Shown here: one piece after another, positions 48,801-61,503 of the stretch | How positions within the stretch are numbered: position 1 is the stretch's first letter | Layout: each line of letters starts with the position of its first letter | Assembly (NCBI RefSeq): GCF_963678635.1 | Contig: NC_087065.1 | Span: 72,981,345 to 73,045,344, forward strand | DNA: 64,000 nucleotides | Direction: 5' to 3' | DNA from: Symsagittifera roscoffensis | Lineage: Eukaryota; Xenacoelomorpha; Acoela; Convolutidae | Program-made: the position numbers and the translations under genes | The notes under the pieces: generated by a model | What the model was told of the DNA's origin: nothing | The model's database searches: none | Seen by the model: the letters and a program-made list of their open reading frames with translations, nothing else

Positions 48801-49932
48801 TGATTTGCAGGCTCCTCTCACCATTTGAGAGCAAAATTACACTTCGCCTACTTTTGCCTTTTCTTTATTTCCTCTTTAAGCTCAGCTCTTTGAATTTAGT
48901 TTATGTTTGATTAAAAAACGATCTAAGAACGACAATAGCAATAAATACGAATTTTTATTAATAAGTTTTTTGGAGAATAATTTTTGGTTTCATTATTTCT
49001 TTGCTGCCGAACGAAATATGCAAAGTAGTGCAATGTGTAATATGGCAATTCAAGTTCCTGAAAGCAGATTTCAAACTTGAAAACTTGAAACACTGATGTT
49101 TTTTTTTTAAAAAGTCCACTTATAGGCAAAATTAAAATTAATTGCAGAATTTGTCCTGAAAAACTGATCAAAATGGTTTTCAATAGATTTCTTTGATCGC
49201 CAAAACAGCCAATGCCCGCAATATTCCCTCCGCTTACCAATTTTTGTGTTTAGCTTTTAATCCCAGTAAATGATTGAATCTGTTTGAATATATAGAGCAT
49301 GACAGCTGTTCGTTTTAAAGCACAGACATCCATCTTCAAACTATTCTCTAGTTAGTCTATCTTGATTTTGCAAGTTAGCAAAAATTGATAATGTATAATG
49401 TTTTGATGTTTTAAGATTTTGCAATTAAAATGGGATAGGTTTCTTACTCCGGAATGCTCCACCGCCTTAAAAAATTTGCGTTTACGCATTCAGCATCATA
49501 ACTGAATTCTTCAAATAACGCATTCCTGAGTCAATTCTGGCCAAAAAACTCTAAAAACTCATTTATTAAAAATGTTATGCCCCACTGAAGATATCAACTA
49601 CCCAAAATCGATTCCCCAAAAATTCAAAAAAATATATATTTTCCTTACAACCATTTTGCCAAATTTTGAGAATTAGAAAACTGCTATTTTTGGCATGCTC
49701 TGGAAAAAATTATGCGCGCGATGCAGATTTTATCTATAATTTTGAAAGCGTAACGCGAATTATTGATGCGTGACGAATTATATACCTCAACAAAAATGTT
49801 GCAAATTGAATTGAGGCTAGCTAATCGATCCTAATAATATCCTACGATTTAAACTTTCACACTTGATTTTTGATATTGTTCAAGATTAATTGTTTTTCAA
49901 CATTTTCTTTTCCCAAAAACTATTTGATATGA

Positions 49933-49988
49933 GTTAAGGTGCAGTCGGAAAATTCAGGGCTTTGCTCTGATATACGAGCAGTCTTGTC
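49933..49988 (+). repeat. hairpin-bearing dispersed repeat, copy 2
   Basis: GTTAAGGTGCAGTCGGAAAA, then TTCAGGGCTTTGCTCTGATA, then TACGAGCAGTCTTGT. Same order of words as at 14634. Confidence 0.65.
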
Positions 49989-51194
49989 TTCATTCATTGT
50001 GTTACAAGAAGTTTTGGATCTACTTAACGATCCCCCTTCCTTTTAAGAAAGGGGGAGATTGTTAAGTACATTAAAACAGTCGAATTTTCGACCAATCAGA
50101 ATCCAGCTAAATTACAGTTTGCAATAGAAAGCTCTGTGTTAATTTACTGCATTTATTCACAAGTGAAGACTGTTAAATAGATACTATAGGGTGGAAAAAG
50201 TTAAGTCGATCCAAAGTGTTGTTGAAAAAATTTATTCATTTTGTGAAGTTGGTCTGATACGAAAAAAAAACAACCGTTCGTAAATGATCCGGTGCTTACA
50301 TCGAAAGCCGGACCACTGACCATATTCAGTACATTTATCCCGTGACGAGAACTTCTGAATTACATTGTCGTTTTTTTTCAGTCTTTTTGAGCTTACAAAA
50401 TAATCGTTCACAAATAGTTAAAATTACTATTTTGCCATTTTTCTAATTCAATATAATCCAGTTCAATTATTTACAGGGGAATATTTTGTTTCTCGACGGC
50501 TTACTGATAAGATTTACCAAAATGTTTTAGTGTTATCCCCACGGATCGTTTGTAACTTTAATCGATGTTACTAAATCTGAAAAAAAACTTTGCCTATCTA
50601 ATGGATCATAATGAATTTTTATTTTCAAAAAATAGTAATTTTGTTCAAAAGTTGATATTTGGGCGAATTTGACACAATAAACGCGCACAAAGTTTCTCTT
50701 TTTTTAGTTTTCCCAAAATCATTTCTCAATTTTTTCGAAATCGATTACAGCTGAACAATTAAGCGTAATACAGTCAGATCCTACTAATTATAGTAGTTTA
50801 ACCCGAAAGTTGCTAACTGTGCCAATTTGAGATGCGGCACCTTCCTTTTTTTTTTTAATTTTCCAAATCACCGAAACGGCGTTTTCTAATTTTCGCAAAA
50901 CTGTTAAGAGCCAAAGATGTGCGTACTATAGCATAATACAATTTGATCAAATTAATCATTTACGGTCGAAATTCAACCACCGAATCCGATAACAGCCAAA
51001 AATGCGAGTAATTGAACATAATATATAGCCAGAATTTTTATAGCCCAATGAAACGTATTGAGCTTAGAATGGGCGAGATATTCGAAGAGCAGTGTTTTTG
51101 TTCTGATAATCGTAACGAAGGTAACTGTTCCGACTTTTATAAGGAAAGTAACAGAGGGTTTCGGCTCGGGTTGAGTCTTTTTCTTCAGACAAAT

Positions 51195-51402
51195 TTCGAC
51201 TTTTTAACTAACCATTATCGACAAAACTTTTTTATATCATTCAAAAAGTATTGTTGTTTTGAGCTTAAACTTGAACAGATATATCACCTGTGATCACTTT
51301 TCGTGAAGTTATGGGAATTTAAAGAATTACATTTTGGCCATTTTGGGACAATTAACGCGCGATATATTCACAGCTTCGCCCTGATACGAGCAGCCTTGTT
51401 TT
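51195..51402 (+). repeat. dispersed repeat (GGGACAATTAACGCGCGATAT family), copy A with hairpin module
   Basis: Landmarks: TTCGACTTTTTAACTAACCA, ATATCACCTGTGA, AAGTTATGGGAATTTAAAGA, TTGGCCATTTTGGGACAATT and AACGCGCGATAT, then TTCGCCCTGATACGAGCAG. It shows that the hairpin module and the longer repeat are parts of one family. Confidence 0.65.
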
Positions 51403-51689
51403 ATTTGTCAGTGTTTAGGTTCAAAATTGATGATTGTAATCAATTTTCGTGGTCTAAAATATGTTCAATATAATCAAATCCCATATTACGCTCGGACAAC
51501 AAAATTGGACTAAAAACGGAACTAATTCCATTTTTTGCCACAAAAACATAATTCGTTATGATTCCTTATACTGAAATAAATATGAAGTAGAAAATCACAT
51601 TGAAAAAAAAACTTTTTTTGTTCCGACTTTCCTACTGAAGGTAACAGAATGTTTGTGCTCCGGTGGTTTTCGTTCTTAACACAAATTTC

Positions 51690-51845
51690 GACCTTTAACT
51701 ACCCATTTTTGACGGAATCTTTTTTATCATTTAAAAGGTGAGTTTAAGTTTAAAGAGATATTTCACCTGTGAAAATTTTCAGTAAAGTTATGGGGGTTTA
51801 AAGATTGCCATTTTGGCTAGTTTGGGACAATTAACGCGCGATATA
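51690..51845 (+). repeat. same dispersed repeat family, copy B
   Basis: Landmarks: TTCGACCTTTAACTACCCAT, ATTTCACCTGTGA, AAGTTATGGGGGTTTAAAGA, GTTTGGGACAATTAACGCGC. A weaker copy is at 57190-57335, and fragments occur near 13.6 and 19.7 kb. Confidence 0.7.
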
Positions 51846-52071
51846 ATTTGCGCTATTAACGCTAATGCGGAAATTAAACCCGTATTGGAAATCGCTCCAA
51901 ATTGGTTGAAGGAAGCTTATTTGCCATAGTTGATTTGTTAATAGGAGCAAACTCGTTCACTTTGTACTTTATATGGCGTGTGGACCAATAGTTTTCACCC
52001 AAAATCACAAATTTAAAAAAATCCTTTAATTTTATTACATTTAATTTTTATGTTAATATTGCTCCATAGAC

Positions 52072-52126
52072 CTTAAAAGGCAGTTGGAACATTCAGGGCT
52101 TCGGCCAGATACAAGCAGTCTTGTTC
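52072..52126 (+). repeat. hairpin-bearing dispersed repeat, copy 4
   Basis: CTTAAAAGGCAGTTGGAACA, then TTCAGGGCTTCGGCCAGATA, then CAAGCAGTCTTGTTC. Confidence 0.6.
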
Positions 52127-52340
52127 CACTTTATTTTTGTTTAGCGTCAAGCGAAAAATTGCAAACATTTTTGTATTGAATGAGTAATGCGGAAATTTTA
52201 CAAAGCGAGTGTACGGCCTACTCCATTTCTAAACCAAAACTAATTTCTCAATTGCAAAACAATTCCGTTAACCTCTTCCGCTAACTTTTGACGATTTGCC
52301 CCCTTACAATTCCACATCCCAACGATTGCCAATTTTACAA

Positions 52341-55300
52341 CCTGAACCCCATCCCCATCTGAACCACCACTCCAAACCCCCCCCCCCCCCTCATCTGAAC
52401 CACCATCCCCACCTGAACCACTCCCATCTGAACCACCACCCCACCCCCATCTGAATCAGCAGCCCGCACCCATCTAAACAACCACCCCACCTCCATCTGA
52501 ACCACCACGCCACCCCCCATCTGAACCACCACCCCACCTCCATCTGAACCACCACGCCACCCCCCATCTGAACCACCACCCCAACCCTTATCTGAACCCC
52601 CACCCCAACTCCATCTGAACCACCACGCCATCCCCCATCTGAACCACCATCCCACCCCCATCTGAACCACCACCCCACCTCCATCTGAACCACCACCCCA
52701 CCCCCATCTGAACCACCAGCCCATCTCCATCCGAACCACCACGCCAACCCCCACCTGCACCACCACCCCACCCCCATCTGAACCACCATCCCACCCCCAT
52801 CTGAACCACCACCACACCCCATCTGAACCACCACCCCACCTCCATCTGAACCACCACGCCACCCCCCATCTGAACCACAATCCCACCCCCATCTAAACCA
52901 CCACCCCACGTCCATCTGAACCACCACGCCACCCCCCATCTGAACCACCACCCCACCCCCATCTGAACCACCAGCCCATCTCCATCTCAACCACCACGCC
53001 AATCCCCATCTGAACCACCACCCCACCCCCATCTGAACCACCACCCCACCCCCCATCTGAACCAACACCACACCCCATCTGAACCACCACCCCACCTCCA
53101 TCTGAACCACCACGCCACCCCCCCCCCCCCCCATCTGAACCACCACCCCACCCCCATCTGAACCACCACGCCACCTCCATCTGAACCACCACGCCACCTC
53201 CATCTGAACCACCACCCCACCCCCATCTGAACCACCAGCCCATCTCCATCCGAACCACCACGCCAACCCCCACCTGCACCACCACCCCACCCCCATCTGA
53301 ACCACCATCCCACCCCCATCTGAACCACCACCACACCCCATCTGAACCACCACCCCACCTCCATCTGAACCACCACGCCACCCCCCATCTGAACCACAAT
53401 CCCACCCCCATCTAAACCACCACCCCACGTCCATCTGAACCACCACGCCACCCCCCATCTGAACCACCACCCCACCCCCATCTGAACCACCAGCCCATCT
53501 CCATCTCAACCACCACGCCAATCCCCATCTGAACCACCACCCCACCCCCATCTGAACCACCACCCCACCCCCCCATCTGAACCAACACCACACCCCATCT
53601 GAACCACCACCCCACCTCCATCTGAACCACCACGCCACCCCCCCCCCCCCATCTGAACCACCACCCCACCCCCATCTGAACCACCACGCCACCTCCATCT
53701 GAACCACCACGCCACCCCCTATTTGAACCTCCAGCCCACCCCCATCTGAACCACCACCCCACCCCCATCTGAACCACCACCCCACCCCCATCTGAACCAC
53801 CATCCCACCTCCATCTGAACCACCACCACACATCCATCTGAACCACCACGCCACCCCTATCTGAACCACCACGCCACCCCCCATATGAACCACCACACCA
53901 CCCCCCATCTGAACCATCATCCCTCCCCCATCTGAACCACCACCCCACCTCCATCTGAACCACCACGCCACCCCCATCTGAACCACCACATCACCTGCAT
54001 CTGAACCACCACGCCAACCCCCATCTGAACCACCACGCCAAATCCCATCTGAACCACCACACCACCCCCCCATCTGAACCATCATCCCACCCCCATTCTG
54101 AACCACCACCCCACCTCCATCTGAACCACCACGCCACCCCCATCTGAACCACCACCCACCCCCATCTGAACAACCACCCCACCTCCATCTGAACCACCAC
54201 GCCAACCCCCATATGAACCACCACCCCACCCCCATCTGAACCACCACCCCACCCTTCATCTGAAACACCACCCCACCCCATCTGAACCACCACCCCACCT
54301 CCATCTGAACCACCACGCCACTCCCCATCTGAACCACCACCCCACCTCCATCTGAACCACCACGCCACCCCCTATTTGAACCACCACCCCACCCCCATCT
54401 GAACCACCACGCTACCCCCCCCATCTGAACCACCACCCCACCCCCATCTGAACTAACACCCCACCCCCATCTGAACCACCACGCTACCCCCCCCCCATCT
54501 GAACCCCCACCCCACCCCCATATGAACCACCACCCCACCCCCATCTGAACCACCACCCCACCTCCATCTGAACCACCACGCCACCTCCCATCTGAACCAC
54601 CACCCCACCCTCATCTGAACCACCACCCCACCCCCATCTGAATCACCACCCCATCTCCATCTGAACCACCACGCCACCCCCATCTGAACCACCACCCCAC
54701 CCCCATCTGAACCACCACCCCACCCCCATCTGAACCAGCACCCCACCCTTCATCTGAACCACCATCCACCCCATCTGAACCACCACCCCACCCCATCTGA
54801 ACCACCACCCCACCCCCATCTGAACCAACATCCCACCTCCATCTGAACCACCACCACACCTCCATCTCAGTCACCACGCCACCCCTATCTGAACCACCAC
54901 GCCACCCCCATCTGAACCACCACACCACCCCACATCTGAGCCACCATCCCACCCCCATCTGAACCACCACCCCACCTCCATCTGAACCACCACGCCACCC
55001 CCATCTGAACCACCACCCCACCTCCATCTGAACCACCACGCCAACCCCCATCTGAACCAGCACGCCACCCCCATCTGAACCATCATCCCACCACCATCTG
55101 AACCACCACCCCACCTCCATCTGAACCACCACGCCACCCCCCATCTGAACCACCACCCACCCCCATCTGAATCACCACCCCACCTCCATCTGAACCACCA
55201 CGCCAACCCCCATATGAACCACCATCCCCACCCCCATATGAACCACCACCCCACCCTTCATCTGAACCACCACCCCACCCCATCTGAACCACCACCCCAC

Positions 55301-56540
55301 CTCCATCTGAACCACCACGCCACTCCCCATCTGAACCACCACCCCACCTCCATCTGAACCACCACGCCACCCCATTTTTGAACCACCACCCCACCCCCAT
55401 CTGAACCACCACGCTACCCCCCATCTGAACCACCACCCCACCCCAATCTGAACCAGCACCCCACCCCCATCTGAACCACCACGCTTCCCCCATATGAACC
55501 ACCACCCCACCCCCATCTGAACCACCACTCCACCCCCATCTGAACCACCACCCCACCTCCATCTGAACCACCACGCCACCCCTCATCTGAACCACCACCC
55601 CACCCCCATCTGAACCACCACTCAACCCCATCTGATCACCACTCCACCCTCCATCTCAACCACCACCCCACCCTTATCTGAACCACTACCCCACCTCTAT
55701 CTGAACCACCACGCAACCCCCATCTGAACCACCACCCCACCTCCATCTGAACCACCACCCCACCCCCCATCTGAACCACCACGCTATGCCCCATCTGAAC
55801 CACCACCCTACCCCCATCTGAACCACCACCCCACCTCCATCTGAATCACCACACCATCCCCCATTTGAACCACCACCCTACCCCCATCTGAACCACCACC
55901 CCACCCCCATCTGAACCACCATCCCACCACAATCTGAACCACCACCCTACCTCCATCTGAACCACCTGGCCACCCCCATCTGAACCACCACGCCACCCCC
56001 CATCTGAACCACCGGCCCACCCCCATCTGAACCACCACCCCACCTCCATCTGAACCACCACGCCACCCTCCATCTGAACCACCACCCCACCCCCATCTGA
56101 ACCACCACCCCACCTCCATCCGAACCACCACGCCATCCCCCATCTGAACCACCACGCCACCCCCCATCTGAACCACCATCCCACCACAATCTGAACCACC
56201 ACCCTACCTCCATCTGAACCAACATCCAACCTCCATCTGAACCACCACGCCACCCCCATCTCCACCACCACCCCTACCCCATCTGAACCATCACCCCACC
56301 CCTCATCTGAACCAACACGCCACCCCCCATCTGAACGACCACCCCAACCCATCTGAACCACCACGCTACCCCCCATCTGAACCATCCCCCACACATGAAC
56401 CAACATCCCACACCATCTGAACCACCACCCCACCCCCATCTGAACCACCACCCCACCCCCCATCTGAACCACCACCCCACCCCAACTGAACCACCACCCC
56501 ACCTCCATCTGAACCATCCCCCCACACCTGAACCAATATC
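52341..56540. repeat. 4.2-kb C-rich minisatellite (unit 23-25 bp) with higher-order repeats
   Basis: About 170-180 units of the form CCATCTGAACCACCACCCCA plus a few C/A/T bases. Unit length varies through the C-run. Higher-order duplication is visible: the variant series containing GAACCACAATCCC, ATCTAAACC and CCACGTCC recurs at about 52870 and 53389, an offset of about 519 bp. The series with CCATATGAACC, CCCTTCATCTG and a TTTGAACC variant recurs between about 54.2-54.4 and 55.2-55.4 kb. The plus strand is nearly free of G except in CTGAA and ACGCC. The minus strand therefore has dense GGGGTGG runs with G-quadruplex potential and stays open in several frames by accident. Confidence 0.97.
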
Positions 56541-56549
56541 CCACTGCCA

Positions 56550-56586
56550 ACCCCCCCCCCCCCCCCACACACACACACACACACAT
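56550..56586. repeat. poly-C followed by (AC)n
   Basis: A run of about 16 C leads into about ten AC units at the right edge of the minisatellite. Confidence 0.9.
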
Positions 56587-56632
56587 CAACCACCCCCATA
56601 CGAAATCATCACCCCACCTGAGCCAGGTAAAA

Positions 56633-56840
56633 ACTAATCGATTACAGCCAAAAGAAATGATTCGGTTAATCGATTACAGCCAAAAGTGCTTTAATTTGAT
56701 TACAGCAAAGTAGATTACACCCAAAAATCAGATCAGTTACACCAAGATTTCGGCCAATCGAGCATAAATTACTCTGATTCAATCATTGCAGTAATTTGGT
56801 TAGAACACAATCGATTACAGCCAAAAATCTACAATCGCAG
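56633..56840. repeat. cluster of AATCGATTACAGCCAAAA words
   Basis: Three near-exact copies of TAATCGATTACAGCCAAAA-like words, starting near 56636, 56674 and 56808, and three weaker ones between them (TTGATTACAGC, TAGATTACACCCAAAA, CAGTTACACC), irregularly spaced. Confidence 0.7.
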
Positions 56841-57189
56841 GAACTTTGGACAATTGAGCATTAAACATTTTGATCCAATTCATCACATCTTAAGCAAGAC
56901 AAAAAATGAAAATTATCATTTCGATTGAATAAAAGCCAAAAAACCTAATGCAATGTCAAAAAAATTAAAATTATCACCAACATATTTTGCGCTTTAGTCG
57001 TACAAAGTAATACATGTTTAGAGGGAAGCTTCTACAGCTAACCAGTAAGGAGGAGATTGTACGTATGATCATACTTGTCTTTGCATACGTAGGGTAGGTT
57101 GCAAGCTAATCAGGTACAGAAAACTTTCACAAACAAATGGAAGCAAGACAGTTGATCCAATTATTGTTTCTTATAAAGCATATTTTAAT

Positions 57190-57335
57190 CGGGCCAAATT
57201 TTGGCGTTTTATGAAGCAATTTGTGCCGGAAATTTTTATATCATCTGTTGCATTGAGTCTTTTTTTTAAGATATTTCATTTGCGATAGTTTTTTATATAT
57301 TTATGGGGTTTGATTATTGCCACTTTGGTCAGTTT
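57190..57335 (+). repeat. dispersed repeat (see 51690), diverged copy C
   Basis: Contains TATTTCATTTGCGA, TTATGGGGTTTGATTATTGC and CACTTTGGTCAGTTTTGG in the family order. Confidence 0.5.
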
Positions 57336-57612
57336 TGGTGTCATCCGGCATGGATAGATAAATCTCCATATAAAACTTCCTATGTATTTATATATCATTT
57401 ATGTTTTGATTTTATATAACATTAATGTGTACTGGTCGATTGACCTTGATAACAAGGACGAGAACGGCGTCTAAAGAGAGCTATGGTTCAGAACGTAAAT
57501 AAAATTTAACATTAACAAATTGTTTTAACTTCTTCTCTCTCAAGCTCGACATTATCTATCCATACGGATTCAAGGATTAACAGTTCATACCTTAAGGACA
57601 TAGCGGTATGAC

Positions 57613-58710
57613 ATGGCGCAGCCAGCAGGATTTTCGAAGAACCCACTCAACATAAACCCATTTTGTGAACGAGCATCGGCCGAACCTCCATTAGAGTGGA
57701 CAAAATGGGCGGCAATACTGGAAATGGCAGTATTCGCGAAAGACGGCATCGAAATTCGAAATATCTTACGAACAAGACCACAATTAGTAGAGCCATCTGA
57801 ACCAGTATACGAGGTCGAGATAACCGGTGAAACAGAAGCCCAAAGGAAAAACCGCGAGGTGCGCAATCAAGAAAAAAGAAAGGGCTGGGAAAACCAAGTG
57901 ATAAAAGCGCGGGAAAAAGGAGTTCTGTGTAATTCATTCAGATGGGATGAAGCGGACGCAAAAGTGCGCAGCTATCTTTTCTTGTGTCTCGGCGCTGAAG
58001 TACAACGCCAAATACAACAAAAAAGAACTAATTTACAGCTACACACGGTATCTACGCAACAAATCATGAATGTTTTGGTGGATATATTCGTCACGACACG
58101 TATAATAGCTTTTGCGAGGTATTATTTGTCATTTTGCAATTTTATTTGTCGAAAAAAAAGAAAACTGAAAGTTAAGAACAATTTCATACTGACCTAGTGG
58201 AACTAGCTTCAAGGGCCGATTGCGGCGACCGAGAAAGTGAGCGGGTAAGGGATATGTTTACCGCTCACATGAACAACGAAAAAATTGCAGAAGAATTGTT
58301 AGCACAAACACGTATCCCGCAGGAGGCATACAAATACGCAATTTGACGTGAAAAAGGAATAGAACACAGTCGTACAAGGAAAATAAATCCGATCAGAGGT
58401 CAAAAAGTGACCCCAAAACAAGAACCAATACATTATGTTAAAACACGTGGCAGACAAAACCAACAGTACAACCAGAACAATCAGCGAGGTCGAGGCGGTT
58501 TTCGCGGCCGACCGTATCCACGTGGATCACAAAACATAAGGGGTCAGCAATATCAACAACAACGAAACACAATTCCAAACAATGTTTCAAGTGTGGAAAT
58601 CACTATGGTCCGAATCATCTACAATCTTGTCCGGCAAAAGACAAAATTTGCTCAAAATGCGCAAAACGCGGACACTTTGCAAAAGTTTGCCTTTCTACAA
58701 ATGTAAATTA
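57613..58710 (+). pseudogene. gag of Ty3/gypsy element, with two zinc knuckles; frameshifted
   Basis: Starts MAQPAGFSKNPLNINPF and includes WTKWAAILEMAVFAKDGIE, a capsid-type helical region. The frame breaks at about 58100-58197. The continuation in another frame reads LVELASRADCGDRESE and VRDMFTAHMNNEKIAEELL, then meets an in-frame TGA at about 58343 within KYAI-stop-REKG. An Arg/Gly/Gln-rich stretch follows, then two CCHC-like knuckles at about 58568-58695; the second, CSKCAKRGHFAKVC, is a perfect C-x2-C-x4-H-x4-C. Gag packages the RNA and forms the particle. This copy cannot make an intact one. Confidence 0.8.
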
Positions 58711-58812
58711 CCAAGGAAATAAAAATGAGGAACAGCAAGAGGAAACAGAAATAGAGAGCACGGAGACGAATACCCACCCGCTTGCATATGCTGAGTTCAC
58801 CACAAAGAATGG

Positions 58813-59073
58813 TTGGGAGAACTATCAAATAGACAAATTTTCCGTAATGGCAATGTCGGAATCATTCGAAATCAAAACGTAAAAACAAAATCGGAAGACA
58901 ACTTAAACGGCCACATTATTAAATCGAAGAAGAATACAACAAAACTATTCGCGATTGCTGAGTCGGGCAGCCCGATGTCTTTTCTAAACGAAAAAACCGC
59001 TCAAGGAATACAACAAAATGATCAAACGGCAGTGTTCAAAAACATCCCCCGGAGGATACAGCCAGAAATTTAG
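58813..59073 (+). pseudogene. retroviral-type aspartic protease remnant
   Basis: The frame contains KLFAIAESGSPMSFLNEKTA, the active-site region of gypsy proteases, in which the D[ST]G triad appears as ESG. Replacement of the catalytic Asp by Glu would abolish activity. The later part, IIGRNLLPRIGI, is found in the following frame near 59190, so a frameshift splits the domain. Confidence 0.75.
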
Positions 59074-59168
59074 CATGTTACAACGGTAAATCAATACATC
59101 CTAAAGGAAGGCTAATAGTTACGATTGAGTCGGGAGGATGGAAAATACAAACAGCTCCGTTCATTATA

Positions 59169-60104
59169 GTGGACAACCACAAAGCAAATATAATAGGACG
59201 GAACCTACTACCACGCATCGGCATTAAACAAATTCGGGACAAACAAACCCAAAGGGTACTCACAGTACAACGAAGCAACGAATCAAACCATGAAATTAAA
59301 CAATGGGCCAGGGATAATGTTCAACAATTATGCGTACGAATAGGAAAGTCAAAACACCGCGTAATGAAAACACAATTCAATAAAGACTTTGAACCGGTAC
59401 AACAAAAGGGCAGACGTATACCAATACATCTACAAGAAAGGGTCGAAGCGGAACTAAACAAGTTGATTGATCAAAAACACATTATCAAGCTCGATAAATG
59501 CTCAGACAAACAATTTATCAGCTCAATAGTTATCACAGTCAAAAAGGACCAAACGGTTAAACTCGCCCTAGATTCCAAAAAGACTAACAAATACGTACAC
59601 AAAAACAAATATCAAATACCAAACATAGATCTACTTCTGGACAATATCGCACAAGTGGTGAAATCAGACAAGTCAAACCAGACATTATTCACTCTACTCT
59701 ATTTACGATACGCATATTCACAAATCCCGTTGGATAAATCAACAAGAGAACAATGCAACTTCAGTCTCATAGGCGGAAATGCTACAGGAACATATCAATT
59801 CCAAACAGTATTTTACGGCCTTACGGATATGGCGGCAGAGTTTCAAAAAGCAGTGGATTTAACACTCACAAATTGCAATAATACTTCCGCATATCTAGAC
59901 AATATTCTAATCGTAACGAAAGGAACGATAGAGACACATCGCCAAAAACTCCAAACGGTACTAACAAAACTTGACGAGGGGAATCTTGCAATTTCGTTAG
60001 ACAAGTGTAAGTTCGCATGCAAGCAAGGTGAGTGGTTAGGCTTCACTATCAACAGTGAGGGAACCAAACCACTTATAAAGAAAACTGAAGCAATTGAAAA
60101 ATAA
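59169..60104 (+). pseudogene. reverse transcriptase of Ty3/gypsy element, catalytic Asp residues lost
   Basis: An open stretch of 311 codons contains the protease end (IIGRNLLPRIG), then KGRRIPIHLQERVEAELNKL, KLALDSKKTNK, YQIPNIDLLLDNIAQ, LFTLLYLRYAYSQIPLD, GTYQFQTVFYGL and AYLDNILIVTKG, ending in the connection LGFTINSEGTKP. Family members normally have LDL before RYAYSQ and YLDD at the active site. Here the first Asp is Tyr and the last Asp is Asn, so two of three catalytic aspartates are gone although the frame is open. The frame ends at a TAA just before the RNase H connection. Confidence 0.9.
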
Positions 60105-60628
60105 TCGCCTCCCAAAACGTTCAAACAACTTAAAAGCTTCATGGGTGCAAGACACCATCTTACAAAATACATACCAAATTTAGCACAAACAGCGGCAACT
60201 CTGCGGCCGCTCTTAAAGAACACTGAGAAGAACAGACCTATCAATTGGTTACCTGAACATAACTTAGCTTTCAAAAACATTCTACAAAAATAACACAAAA
60301 CAAACACTTCGACCAACATTTAGACACTCGCATCGTCTGTGATGCATCTAACACAGGTTTAGGAGCGGCATTAGAGCAACACTCAGCAGATGGTTGGGTG
60401 GCTATAGCATACGCGTCACGATTTTTAAACACGCTTGAGGAAAAATATTCAGTCGACGAACTAGAACTATTAGGGGTCGTATGGGCAATTGAACACTTCA
60501 AATACTATCTGTGCGGCAAACATTATTTTACCGTCATCACCGACCATCAAGCTTTAATCAGCGCTTTAAACGCCAGCGAACGATCAAAGAAAATTCAAAG
60601 CCGACTAACCCGCTGGATGGATAGTTAA
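60105..60628 (+). pseudogene. RT connection and RNase H of Ty3/gypsy element
   Basis: After the stop the connection continues as FKQLKSFMGARHHLTKYIPN. A frameshift near 60290 leads to VCDASNTGLGAALEQ, ELELLGVVWAIEHFKYYLCG and VITDHQALISALN. The Asp, Glu and Asp of RNase H are all present, making this the best-kept enzyme core of the element. It ends in a stop at 60626 after LTRWMDS. Confidence 0.88.
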
Positions 60629-61503
60629 TACCATTTCATTTTGATATTACTAAAACCCCCCAGTGAGTACGATGAGGAATTCGTAGTTGCGGCAATTAAT
60701 ACATTCATAAAGAACCTAGAAATGATTGACAATGTCATTCTAAATCAGTTGGCCAATCAAAACAAAGCACCTTATGATCTGATCAAAAAGCGCGCGGAAA
60801 ATGAAAGGTTATTAGATGCTAGGACAAACGCTCAATTAACAACTAAACTTTTCAAACATTCCGTCAGCGGTCAAATGCTACCCAAAAACAGAATTGAGTC
60901 TAACTCAAATTCTGTTCAAAATCATTCAACTCTCTCGCATGCAAAAAATCTCAACTGCAGCAAGACATTGATCAACGCGATCAACCTTTAAACTATGAGC
61001 AGAAAAGACACAAAAAATTTCTCAGGCGGATTCTCTCCGGCAGAGTTGAAAACCACGAAACCACGAGGTCGTACAGTTTCGGTTGACTGGAGAAACACAT
61101 CCGATCGGGAAGAAAGCCTTTCCGACCCGAGGTGGCACAAGCGACCACCAACCAAAGAAAAACAGATGAAGAAAACTAAATCATCGCCACAATACACTTC
61201 AACAGCGCAAGTGACCGACGCAAGGAAATTGATCACAAGACCGAAACATTCAATTTTTCCAAAAATCATTTTTGGAGACAGCTCGACATCAAAACCAACC
61301 GTGGTGGAAAGAAACATTTCACAAACGGCTAAACCACAAACTGACACAGCTCAATCAAACATACCCACACAAACAACGATAAACACAGAAAAGGAAAGCC
61401 AAACAACCAAGTCGACCACAGCTTCACAAACAAACAACAATACGGGAGACGATACTCTAGTGGAAAAGGAAATATGGGTCAGCCGCGTGGACCCCAGCGT
61501 TGA
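60629..61503 (+). pseudogene. pol linker between RNase H and integrase
   Basis: Two open stretches (60641-60991 and 60995-61546) of polar, Lys/Thr/Gln/Ser-rich sequence without domains. The second one includes DPRWHKRPPTKEKQ. They are probably the low-complexity spacer of the polyprotein in shifted frames. Confidence 0.5.

Noticed and set aside
52335-56637. Many long open frames on the minus strand (up to 721 codons, Gly/Trp/Val-rich) and one on the plus strand
   Set aside because: They are translations of the CCATCTGAACCACC minisatellite; several overlapping frames are open at once and the repeat simply lacks stop words in those phases.
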